The translations under genes were made by a program, and so were the position numbers. Below the pieces are notes generated by a model. That model had not been told where the DNA came from. It saw nothing but the letters and a program-made list of their open reading frames with translations, and made no database searches. Shown here in pieces: positions 1 to 8,203 of a stretch of 64,000 nucleotides of DNA (within the stretch, counting starts at the first letter, position 1; every line of letters starts with the position of its first letter). Source of the stretch: PALSA-1006 sp041660815 (GTDB lineage Bacteria; Pseudomonadota; Gammaproteobacteria; Burkholderiales; Gallionellaceae); NCBI GenBank assembly GCA_041660815.1, contig JBAZVN010000006.1:62001-126000 (forward strand), read 5' to 3'.

Positions 1-1158
1 CTGTTTGTCACGGATTTTTCACGCAGTATTTATAACGTAAAGTTTGAGGGGGCAAGTATCGAGTTAAGTTTGGATTCGGGTGAAATTCGCGCAGGCGATG
101 CCATTCACCCTATTTCTGAGTTGGAGCTTGAGCTTAAAGAGGGCGCGCCACTGCAGTTGTACCGGCTTGGCTTGGCGCTTATGGACGTTGTTCCACTGCA
201 AATTGAAATTACCAGTAAGGCGGAATACGGTTACCAACTGCATCTCCCGATAAAGAAAACAGTTGTCAAATCACAGCATGCTAACTTGCAGGAAAATAGT
301 GCGGTTAAGGAGGCGCTGCAGAGTTTGATTTGGTCGTGTTTGTCGCACTTGCAGGCCAATGTTTCCGGCGCGTTAAATCAAACCCATGACGAATATTTGC
401 ATCAGTTGCGCGTGGCGTTGCGTCAACTTCGGGTGGTGTTGGAAATGGCATCAGAATATCGCGCCGATCCTGAACTTGAGTTATTGAAAAGCAGTGCGGG
501 TGAATTGGGCAAGGTACTGGGACATTCGCGCGAGTGGGATGTGTTTGTGAGTCAGGTGTTACCGTCGTTACCCAGGCATTGGGCACCCCGTTCAGAGGTA
601 AAGGCGATTGTCAGGCAAAGTGAAGAGCGCCGAAATGTTAGCCACCTGGTGGCCAATACCACGCTTCAGGCGGGGAAGTTTCAACGGCTGATCCTGCGTT
701 TGGGAGCATGGATGTATTCAGGCTATTGGGATGAGGGGGAATGCACCGAAACGCTGGGTATTTTTGCGGATAATATGCTGGCAAAGACCGGGCGCAAAGT
801 GCGTCAACGCGGAAAAATAATTGCTGAAAACATCAGTCCGGCGCGCATTCATAAATTTCGGATTGCGGTAAAAAATTACCGTTATTGTCTGGAAATGTTC
901 GCCTTACTTTATAGCGAAAGACGTGTCCGGCATCACACGAAATTTTTGATAGAATTGCAGGACTCGCTGGGTTATTTCAATGATAATACGGTTGCACTGA
1001 GACTGTTGAAAGAGTCGGGGTTGGATGTTGAAAGTGCCAGTATCGTCGCGCTACGAAATATTTTGAGCGACAGGAAAGTAAAGAGTATGAAGGCAATTTG
1101 TAAGGCATGGGGGAGCAGGAAAAATAGTCTGTTTGTTCACAAATTAAAGGGGAGATAA
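1..1158 (+). CDS. CYTH-CHAD domain protein, 5' end outside the window
   Basis: The frame is open from the first base, so the start lies upstream; about 385 codons are visible. The first ~80 read as the C-terminal strands of a CYTH (triphosphate tunnel) fold, including the acidic run ELELELKEG. The rest is a helical CHAD domain with its two basic motifs, HQLRVALRQLR near the front and HKFRIAVKNYRYCLE near the end. YgiF-type CYTH-CHAD proteins hydrolyse inorganic triphosphate in the CYTH tunnel, and CHAD domains bind polyphosphate. The catalytic N-terminal strands are missing here, so enzyme activity cannot be judged. The stop lies 3 bases before the next ATG, so the two genes are probably co-transcribed. 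Confidence 0.8.
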   Translation: MFVTDFSRSIYNVKFEGASIELSLDSGEIRAGDAIHPISELELELKEGAPLQLYRLGLALMDVVPLQIEITSKAEYGYQLHLPIKKTVVKSQHANLQENSAVKEALQSLIWSCLSHLQANVSGALNQTHDEYLHQLRVALRQLRVVLEMASEYRADPELELLKSSAGELGKVLGHSREWDVFVSQVLPSLPRHWAPRSEVKAIVRQSEERRNVSHLVANTTLQAGKFQRLILRLGAWMYSGYWDEGECTETLGIFADNMLAKTGRKVRQRGKIIAENISPARIHKFRIAVKNYRYCLEMFALLYSERRVRHHTKFLIELQDSLGYFNDNTVALRLLKESGLDVESASIVALRNILSDRKVKSMKAICKAWGSRKNSLFVHKLKGR

Positions 1159-1161
1159 AAG

Positions 1162-2565
1162 ATGAAACTGAATGCAAGTGTATTGGGTGTGATGCTAGCT
1201 TTGTCATCGCCGGTAATGGCGGCAGAGGAGGGGGAGGCGGCTGTTAATGCGCAATCAAATATGGAAGTAGTTTCCAGTGCGCCAGAAAGTGTATCTCCGG
1301 CTAAAGTTAGTTTGAAGGAAACTAAAGCTGCCCTGCTATCCAAGAAAATTGAAATGCTGCGCAAGAGTGTTAAAGAGTCAACTCCGGCAAAGAGTGGATT
1401 CTCTTTCTTTTCCTCGGCAAGCAAGCCGATAGATGCGGAATTATTGGCTGAAGCGCAGCAGTTGTTTGGTCAGTATTCGACGCTGCCTGAAACGGACGAA
1501 GTGTTGCATCTGCAGGCTTTACTTCATATGCGCATGAATAATTATCCTGCTGCCGCTCTGGATTGGATGCTGTTAAAAGTGATGTATCCCAACTCAACAT
1601 TTGTGGCGGTGGCCAACAAGCAGTTGAAAGCACTCAGTGACGATGAGCTAAAAAAACAGGCTACTGTAATCGATAAATTAAATAAGAAAATTACCACGCT
1701 GAGTGGTGAAACTGACCAGCGCGCCGGAACGTTTCTCGAATTTTTAGGCACATTTAGAGAGGAAAGTTTTGCACCGGCAATTGCTTCCGGGTGCTCTAAC
1801 TTCTTGCTGCGCAATGAAAATTATTCAAGCGAAGATGTGATTGAAAGCGCCATCGCACATCAATTCGTCATGATTGATAGTGATGTTGCACTATATCGCT
1901 TCAATAAATTATTGGCCTTATATCCGGACAGTTATTTGCGTGCCAATAGTTATTATTCGATTGCCTCAATTCAGCGCGATAAGCAAAAAAATTATGACGC
2001 GGCAGCAAAATCCTTTGCGACTTTGATTGATAACCATCCCGATTCAAATGAAGCCAAGCTGGGTTATGAGGCGCTGGCGACAATGTATAACGAGGATATG
2101 AAGCAATATCCCAACGCTATCAAAACGTATGATGCGATTATTGCCAAATACAAAGATGATCCGATCGTGCTGCGCGCGTTGATGGCGCAAGCAAAAGTCT
2201 ATGAATCACGCATGGATAATCCATCCAAAGCAATTGATTCTTACCTGAAATTGGCGGATATTTTTGATAAGGGTCAGGATGGCCTCAACGCATTGAAAGA
2301 AGCTGAAAAACTTGCGGAGAAATCCATTAAAAACTGGAATCAGGCAATTGCAATCAACGACCGAATTATTGCGCGCGTACCAAACTCGGATGACTCTGCT
2401 AATGCGTTGTTTTTAAACGCAAATTTAACAGAATCTAAGCTCGGGGATAAGGAGGGCGCCAAGGTCTTGTATCAGCAGGTAGTGAAAGATTATTCAGCCC
2501 ATAAACTTTCCAAAGATGCGCAAAAAAGAATTGAAGCAATTGAAAAAGAGGCGGCAAAAAAATAA
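1162..2565 (+). CDS. Secreted TPR-repeat protein
   Basis: 467 aa, ATG preceded by GGGGAG. Residues 1-20 form a signal peptide ending SPVMA before AEE, so the protein is exported. An Ala/Ser/Lys-rich stretch follows to ~residue 80. From ~100 to the end there are amphipathic helical pairs of TPR type, for example around NYDAAAKSFATLI and YPNAIKTYDAIIAKY. Such periplasmic TPR proteins are scaffolds in envelope assembly or cell division, but no specific partner is visible. It directly follows the CHAD gene (3-bp gap) and ends at a shared terminator. The family is uncertain; only export and TPR character are well supported. Confidence 0.7.
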   Translation: MKLNASVLGVMLALSSPVMAAEEGEAAVNAQSNMEVVSSAPESVSPAKVSLKETKAALLSKKIEMLRKSVKESTPAKSGFSFFSSASKPIDAELLAEAQQLFGQYSTLPETDEVLHLQALLHMRMNNYPAAALDWMLLKVMYPNSTFVAVANKQLKALSDDELKKQATVIDKLNKKITTLSGETDQRAGTFLEFLGTFREESFAPAIASGCSNFLLRNENYSSEDVIESAIAHQFVMIDSDVALYRFNKLLALYPDSYLRANSYYSIASIQRDKQKNYDAAAKSFATLIDNHPDSNEAKLGYEALATMYNEDMKQYPNAIKTYDAIIAKYKDDPIVLRALMAQAKVYESRMDNPSKAIDSYLKLADIFDKGQDGLNALKEAEKLAEKSIKNWNQAIAINDRIIARVPNSDDSANALFLNANLTESKLGDKEGAKVLYQQVVKDYSAHKLSKDAQKRIEAIEKEAAKK

Positions 2566-2602
2566 TGGGTAGAGGGCGCTTATAGCGTACTTGGCAGTTA
2601 CT

Positions 2603-2638
2603 AAAAAACGGGCAGAAGATTTTTCTGCCCGTTTTTTT
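2603..2638. terminator. Bidirectional rho-independent terminator
   Basis: Stem CGGGCAGAA / TTCTGCCCG around a 5-base loop, with an A-run on the left and a T-run on the right. It can therefore end transcription from the TPR gene and from the converging rep gene. The T-run overlaps the last codons of rep. Confidence 0.9.
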
Positions 2639-4625
2639 ATTTCAACATGGCTTTAAATCGGGCTAATTTGGCTTTACCTTCTTCCTTGCTTACTTCAGTT
2701 GTGCGCCCCTGCTCGACGACTCCCGCAAAGATAATATCTTCCCCGGGAAGTTCTTTAATAAAGCGGCTTGCTTCGCAGCCGGCCCATTCCTTGCCGCGCT
2801 TGCGTCTGATGCAGTAACTGATTTGTAAGGAGCGTTGCGCGCGGGTGATGCCCACATACATGAGGCGGCGTTCTTCTTCGATTTGTTCCGGAAGTTCACT
2901 CCGTTCATGAGGTAGTACGCCTTCTTCAACACCGACCAAATATACGTGACCGAACTCCAATCCTTTGGCAGCGTGCAGCGTGGATAACGAAACTGCATCA
3001 ACTTCTTTTTCGCGTGATTCGAGCAGATTCATCAAAGCGATGGTTTGCGTCATTGCCAGAAGCGTTTTACCATCTGCTTCCGATTTTCGGTTAATCCAGG
3101 CTACAAAGTCACTCACATTTGACCATTTTATTTCGGCCTGACGCGGCTCATGGCTGTCGAATAACCACACCTCGTAGTCAATTGCGTTCATTAAATCGCC
3201 CAGCACAGTCGAACATTCCTCCTTCGCCGCGCGTACTTCCATGCGCTTGATGAAGTTGCAGAAAGTGAGCAACTCTTCAAGTTGGCGATCCGGCAATTCA
3301 TCTTCCAGCGCCTTCTCAAAGGCGGCTTCAAACAGGCTCATGTTGCGCTTGCCGGCATAACTTGCGAGCTTTTCCAGCGTACTGTTGCCGACACCGCGTT
3401 TCGGTGTGGTAACGGCGCGAATAAAGGCCGGGTCGTCGTCCGGGTTGGCAATCAGGCGTAGATAAGCAACCAAATCCTTGATTTCCGGACGCTCAAAAAA
3501 AGAGGTGCCGCCACTGACCGTGTAGGGCACATTTTGCGCGCGCAAATGTTCTTCAAATACCCGCGATAAATGATTGCTGCGATACAAAATAGCGTAATCG
3601 GAAAAGCGCGTGCGATGTTCAAATTTATGGGCCAGCAAACGCAATATTACCGATTCGGCTTCATTGTCATCATCACGGGCAGCGAACACGCGCACCTGAT
3701 CACCCAAGCCGTGATCACTCCACAATTTTTTTTCAAACAGTTTGGTATTATTTTTAATGACCTGATTGGCACTATGCAAAATGCGCTGGGAAGAGCGGTA
3801 ATTTTGCTCCAGTTTTATCACGCGCAAATTGGGATAATCTTTTTGTAAATTCAGTAAATTCGCCGTATTGGCGCCACGCCATGCATAAATCGCCTGATCG
3901 TCATCGCCCACTGCAGTAACTGCAGCACGGTCACCGGCAAGCAAGCGCATCATCTGATACTGGCAATCGTTGGTGTCCTGATACTCATCCACCAGCAGGT
4001 AGCGCAGGCGTTGTTTCCAGCGTTGCAAGGCCTCCGGATGCGCCTTGAATAAATCTACCGGCAGGCGAATCAAATCGTCAAAGTCCACCGCCTGATACGC
4101 GCGCAAAGTCTCCTGATAGCGCGAGTAAAGCAGAGCGATACGTTGATCTGCCTCGGTGTCCACTAAGCTCTGCGCATGCTCCGGCGAAACAAAATTGGAT
4201 TTCCAGTTGGACATCATGCTTTGTGCAATGCGAATATCCTGCTTGTCCGGAGAACCCAGTAATTCGCTGATAATTTTTGCAGTGTCGGCAGTATCAAAAA
4301 TGGAAAACTGTTTTTTGTAACCGATCAGCCCGGCCTCTTCGCGCAGGATTTGCATGCCCAATGCATGGAAGGTACTGATCGTCATGCCTTTGGCGCTCCC
4401 GCCGGTCAACAGCTTGCTGACCCGTTCGCGCATTTCATTCGCTGCTTTATTGGTAAAAGTAATTGCCGCAATATTGCGCGCCGAGTAGCCGCATTGTTCA
4501 ACCAGATATGCCAATTTGTGGACGATGACGCGTGTCTTTCCGCTACCGGCACCGGCCAGTACCAATAAAGGGCCATCCAGATAAGTAATGGCTTCGCGTT
4601 GAGCTGGATTGAGTTTGCTTAGCAT
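2637..4625 (-). CDS. rep: ATP-dependent DNA helicase Rep
   Basis: 662 aa, close to E. coli Rep (673 aa). The superfamily 1A motifs are in order: Walker A GAGSGKTRV near residue 23, TFTNKAANEMRERV, the DEYQDTN box (motif II), GDDDQAIYAWRGA (motif III), LEQNYRSSQRIL (motif IV), TLHAAKGLEF (motif V) and EEERRLMYVGITRAQ (motif VI). Rep is a 3'-to-5' helicase that works with the replisome to clear protein roadblocks. UvrD and PcrA share these motifs but are usually longer with a different C-terminus. It is a single gene facing the TPR protein across a shared terminator. Confidence 0.93.
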   Translation of the reverse strand: MLSKLNPAQREAITYLDGPLLVLAGAGSGKTRVIVHKLAYLVEQCGYSARNIAAITFTNKAANEMRERVSKLLTGGSAKGMTISTFHALGMQILREEAGLIGYKKQFSIFDTADTAKIISELLGSPDKQDIRIAQSMMSNWKSNFVSPEHAQSLVDTEADQRIALLYSRYQETLRAYQAVDFDDLIRLPVDLFKAHPEALQRWKQRLRYLLVDEYQDTNDCQYQMMRLLAGDRAAVTAVGDDDQAIYAWRGANTANLLNLQKDYPNLRVIKLEQNYRSSQRILHSANQVIKNNTKLFEKKLWSDHGLGDQVRVFAARDDDNEAESVILRLLAHKFEHRTRFSDYAILYRSNHLSRVFEEHLRAQNVPYTVSGGTSFFERPEIKDLVAYLRLIANPDDDPAFIRAVTTPKRGVGNSTLEKLASYAGKRNMSLFEAAFEKALEDELPDRQLEELLTFCNFIKRMEVRAAKEECSTVLGDLMNAIDYEVWLFDSHEPRQAEIKWSNVSDFVAWINRKSEADGKTLLAMTQTIALMNLLESREKEVDAVSLSTLHAAKGLEFGHVYLVGVEEGVLPHERSELPEQIEEERRLMYVGITRAQRSLQISYCIRRKRGKEWAGCEASRFIKELPGEDIIFAGVVEQGRTTEVSKEEGKAKLARFKAMLK

Positions 4626-4655
4626 GTAGATAATTCTTGCTATGCATCTTGAGGT

Positions 4656-4747
4656 TGGTGCCCGGAACCGGAATCGAACCGGTACGCCCGTTTTACCGAA
4701 GCGACGGATTTTAAGTCCGTTGTGTCTACCTATTTCACCACCCGGGC
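4656..4747 (-). tRNA. tRNA-Leu (anticodon UAA)
   Basis: The minus strand reads GCCCGGG, D arm, anticodon stem with loop CTTAAAA (anticodon TAA), a long variable arm typical of class II tRNAs, TTCGATT in the T loop, the closing acceptor strand and an encoded CCA (4656-4658). Confidence 0.95.
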
Positions 4748-4881
4748 AGGGAAGTGCTGAATAAATTCTTAATGTATCAATTTCAGCAGGCGCGCATTAT
4801 ACATTGATGCGTCTCACAGAGAAGAGGTTGAAAAAAAATTTAAAAAAAATTAAAAAAAGTGAAATAGTAGCGTCGATTTCC

Positions 4882-4909
4882 TTGACATGAATTCGAATAT
4901 GCCTATAAT
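4882..4909 (+). promoter_or_regulatory. Strong sigma-70 promoter for the tRNA-Gly/tRNA-Cys unit
   Basis: Perfect -35 TTGACA (4882-4887) and perfect -10 TATAAT (4904-4909), 16-bp spacer. GCGG directly after the -10 resembles a stable-RNA discriminator. tRNA-Gly begins 16 bp downstream. Confidence 0.88.
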
Positions 4910-4925
4910 GCGGACTTCGTTTTTT

Positions 4926-5001
<76 letters not shown>

Positions 5002-5041
5002 CATTTATTGGGAAAGCATTCAGCTTTCCCAAATTCTTTTT

Positions 5042-5115
5042 GGCGCGATAGCAAAGCGGTTATGCACCGGATTGCAAATCCGTGTAGGTCGGTTCGACTC
5101 CGGCTCGCGCCTCCA
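5042..5115 (+). tRNA. tRNA-Cys (anticodon GCA)
   Basis: 74-nt cloverleaf: GGCGCGA acceptor, short D arm, anticodon loop ATTGCAAA (GCA), GGTTCGACTCC T arm and encoded CCA. Its 3' end is the last recognisable housekeeping element before the GC-richer signalling block. Confidence 0.96.
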
Positions 5116-5389
5116 CAAAAAACTCAATAACCATTTATAAACACGGAATTTCAGCGCTTGCAATACAGCAAAATTTCTTGGATTTTGTGGTCTTTCCCCC
5201 GTCCCCGTTTGTTCTTTAGCTATCCTTCATAGTGCCACATGTTTATGCGTCTCAGTTTTATTCCCGTCACTCAAAATTAAAGTGTAAAAAAAGTACAATT
5301 TGTTTGGCTAACATAAAACTCTGTGCAGACCGAAGTTTTGTCCTCTTGTTCAGCGTTTGCTTTATTCCTTATGTCCGCATCGTTTTTTC
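5116..5389. other. Intergenic stretch after tRNA-Cys, no gene seen
   Basis: AT-rich sequence between tRNA-Cys and the first composite promoter. An open frame covering 5232-5459 has biased composition and runs through the promoter elements, so it is not called as a gene. No terminator hairpin with a T-run and no copy of the tRNA 3' end was found. The change from low-GC flank to GC-rich block falls in or just after this stretch. Confidence 0.5.
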
Positions 5390-5453
5390 TGTAGGGAAAT
5401 CCCTACCCGCTAAAGAATTGCTGATAGTGGAGTGTAGGGATTTTTGTGATACT
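5390..5453 (+). promoter_or_regulatory. Composite promoter module, copy 1 (TonB receptor operon)
   Basis: Upstream dyad TGTAGGGAAATCCCTACC (5390-5407), near-perfect. Second dyad TAAAGAATTGCTGA (5411-5424), CTGATA (5421-5426), 17 bp, then TTGT and GATACT (5448-5453). Dyad starts are 21 bp apart, half the usual distance. The predicted start is near 5460, about 110 bp before the receptor ATG. Confidence 0.65.
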
Positions 5454-5572
5454 GCATGATGGAGTGGCGCAGAAAACATAGCGAACATAACCAAAACCAG
5501 TCCCTGTCACTTTGAGAGCAGGGGAGACAGCTTGGTCAAGTTACGCTTGGCGACGGATACAGGGGAAGCTGT

Positions 5573-8194
5573 ATGAAGTATCGATTGAATGAAATGGTTT
5601 TTAAGCCAGTGTTCTGCGGAATACTGGCGGTCAGTCCGTTGGCGTTTGCGGAGGCGGAGCAAACACAGGATATATCCGGCGAATCCGCATACGACGCATC
5701 GCAGAGTCTTCCCGTAGTCCTGGTGGTCGGCAAGCGCGCGAGTCTGGTGTCTGTGCAGGAGATCAAGCGTGAGAGGATCGAAATTGTCGATGCCATCGTT
5801 GCGGACGATATCAACAAACTGCCGGATTTCAATGTCACCGATGCGCTGTCCCGCGTCACGGGAGTGCAGATACTGCGTGACCGGGGCGAGGGCTCCGGCG
5901 TTGCAATCCGCGGACTCACCCAGATGGAAACCCAGCTGAACGGACGAGAAGTTTTTACGGCAGGTACGGGGCGCAACATCGACTTCGCCGATATTCCCTC
6001 CGAGATGGTGGCGGGCATTGATATTTATAAGACCTCTTCCGCCGAGCATATCGAAGGCGGAATTGGCGGAACGGTGGATATGCGCACGCGCCGACCTTTC
6101 GATTTTGCGGATAAAGAACTTAGCGTTTCGGCGCGCGCGATCTATGGTGACTTGGCGAAAAAGAGCGAGCCGCAATTCGCCATGTTGGCAAGCACCAGAT
6201 GGCAGACTGAGGGTGGCGACGAGTTTGGTTTTCTGTTGAATGCCGCCGTGCAAAAACGCGCATGGCGCGAAGACCAGAAAGGCACGGGCAGTCCGACATC
6301 GCGTAGCGACATCCTCTCCGGACAAACGATCGTCGTGCCGAACGGCACATCCGAAACGACCAGTGTCGGATACCGCGAACGCACTGCCGTTGATGCCGTG
6401 TTGCAATGGCGTCCCAGCCCGGCATTGGAACTGTATGCCGAAGGCAGCTATGCCAAATTCAAGACCATACAAGACTCATACCAAATCAACGCAAGCACGT
6501 CTCCGACCTTCGTCGCAGGCAGCCCGACCTTATTCCCCGGCACGAACGACCTGCGCAGCATCACGTGGACTAACGCCCCCGTCTCCATCCTCAGCTTTGC
6601 GCGCGACACGCTGGATGAGACCAGACAGATCGCGCTGGGCGGAATATGGAAAGACGACAGCACCACAATTAAAGCAGACCTTAGCCGCACCGACAGCTAT
6701 AACAACCTGTTTTTCTCCGGCACTGTTCTGGGGACAACAGCGGCAAATTTCTCACAGGATGTATCGACCGCGATTCCCACTACCGGTGTTACCGGCACAG
6801 ATATGAACGATCCGGCTAACTTTCAATACAAGAGCGTTATGTATCGCGTGCGCCCTTTCAATAGCGACCTGAGGGCTTTCCGGCTCGACGGCGAGGAACT
6901 GCTCGATCATGGTTTCTTTCAGCGCATCTCAGCGGGACTGCGCGTCGCCAGACGCACTGCAGATAATGCCCCCGGCTTGATTTTTGGCGATACCACCTTG
7001 ACCGGCGTGTCGGCGACGAGCATGTCCGGCTATACCATAGCCAACCCCTATGGCAACTTCTTCCCCGGCTCTACCAGCATCGGCAATTACCTCGTGGGAG
7101 ACATCGCCGGAGCACGCGATGCAGCCGCACTGCGCAACACGTTCGGCATCACCGCAGCATTGCCGACGGCGGGCAATCCTTTGAGCGTGTGGCACATTCA
7201 GGAAGGGACGCAAGCCGCGTATCTGCGGACGGATTTTGGCACAGGGGAGTCAAGCCTTGATGGCAATGCGGGTTTGCGCGTGGTGCGCACACAGGAGAAC
7301 GTCTCCGGCACCCAGTCCGTCCCCTCTGCCAGCGGCACCGCCCCCATCGACCTTTTCAGTTCATATATAGACTATCTGCCCAGCGCGAACCTACGCTACA
7401 AAGTCAGCGACGGGCTATATCTGCGCAGCGCGCTCTCCAAAACCATCACGCGCATGGACTTCGATAAACTCTCGCCTTCGATTAGTTTGGTGCGCAACAC
7501 TGTCACCCCGTCGCTAAATCAGGGCAGTGCCGGCAACCCGTCACTCCGACCGATCCGTGCCGACAACTATGATTTGGCGGTGGAAAGATATTTCAACGAG
7601 ACGACCTCGGTTTACCTCACCGGTTTCTTTAAACGGGTTGATGGCTTCATCACTACCGTGAGCAGTCCCGAGATCTACGATGGTGAGACATACCAGGTCA
7701 GCCGCCCCCAAAACAGCACGGCGGCAAACGTGAAAGGCGCGGAGATCGGCTACCAGCAGTTCTACGATTTCCTGCCGGGCTGGATGAAAGGTCTGGGGAT
7801 GCAAGCCAACTACACCTACGTCGAGAGCGATACACCGAGTAGCGTATTGGGGCGAAACGTGCCGCTACAGAATCTTTCCAAGCACAGCTACAACATCGTC
7901 GGTATGTATGAGAAGGGCGACGTCTCCGCGCGCATTGCCTATAACTGGCGCGACAAATTCCTGAGCGGCATCTCGAACATCGTCGGCGTCGGTGCCTTGC
8001 CCGTCTACACCAAAGCCTACGGCTGGCTCGATGCCTCGCTGGGCTACAAAGTGAATGACACGATCACCCTCGCGCTTGAAGCGACCAATCTGCTGCGCAC
8101 CGTGCGTAGCTCTTACTACGGTGACGAAACGCGACCGCAAAGCGTATGGATCAATGATCGACAGCTCAGTGCCATGATGACGGTCGGGTTTTAA
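5573..8194 (+). CDS. TonB-dependent outer-membrane receptor
   Basis: 873 aa, ATG after GGGGAAGC. Signal peptide to ~residue 26 (ending PLAFAEAE). A plug domain spans ~50-190, including NKLPDFNVTDALSRVTGVQI and the GSGVAIRGL motif. The rest is a 22-strand barrel ending in an aromatic residue (VGF), as outer-membrane proteins do. The form resembles the TonB-Xanth-Caul class, which imports carbohydrates or other scarce nutrients using TonB energy; the substrate is unknown. A kinase with a predicted periplasmic TPR domain starts 9 bp later, so receptor and sensor are very likely co-expressed from the composite promoter at 5390-5453. Confidence 0.9.
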   Translation: MKYRLNEMVFKPVFCGILAVSPLAFAEAEQTQDISGESAYDASQSLPVVLVVGKRASLVSVQEIKRERIEIVDAIVADDINKLPDFNVTDALSRVTGVQILRDRGEGSGVAIRGLTQMETQLNGREVFTAGTGRNIDFADIPSEMVAGIDIYKTSSAEHIEGGIGGTVDMRTRRPFDFADKELSVSARAIYGDLAKKSEPQFAMLASTRWQTEGGDEFGFLLNAAVQKRAWREDQKGTGSPTSRSDILSGQTIVVPNGTSETTSVGYRERTAVDAVLQWRPSPALELYAEGSYAKFKTIQDSYQINASTSPTFVAGSPTLFPGTNDLRSITWTNAPVSILSFARDTLDETRQIALGGIWKDDSTTIKADLSRTDSYNNLFFSGTVLGTTAANFSQDVSTAIPTTGVTGTDMNDPANFQYKSVMYRVRPFNSDLRAFRLDGEELLDHGFFQRISAGLRVARRTADNAPGLIFGDTTLTGVSATSMSGYTIANPYGNFFPGSTSIGNYLVGDIAGARDAAALRNTFGITAALPTAGNPLSVWHIQEGTQAAYLRTDFGTGESSLDGNAGLRVVRTQENVSGTQSVPSASGTAPIDLFSSYIDYLPSANLRYKVSDGLYLRSALSKTITRMDFDKLSPSISLVRNTVTPSLNQGSAGNPSLRPIRADNYDLAVERYFNETTSVYLTGFFKRVDGFITTVSSPEIYDGETYQVSRPQNSTAANVKGAEIGYQQFYDFLPGWMKGLGMQANYTYVESDTPSSVLGRNVPLQNLSKHSYNIVGMYEKGDVSARIAYNWRDKFLSGISNIVGVGALPVYTKAYGWLDASLGYKVNDTITLALEATNLLRTVRSSYYGDETRPQSVWINDRQLSAMMTVGF

Positions 8195-8203
8195 GAGCAC
8201 ACT

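Noticed and set aside
5042..5115. tRNA-Cys 3' end as an integration attachment site for the signalling block.
   Set aside because: No second copy of the tRNA 3' end was seen near 59.7-60.4 kb and no integrase gene is present.
5411..5453. Reading the composite promoters as sigma-28 (FliA) promoters, since TAAAGATT and CGAT-like -10s are reminiscent of them.
   Set aside because: FliA needs TAAA-N15-GCCGATAA; here the two parts are about 30 bp apart in all nine copies.
5232..5459. 75-codon ORF between tRNA-Cys and the TonB receptor.
   Set aside because: It overlaps the promoter elements, has no ribosome site and shows unusual Cys/Ser-rich composition.
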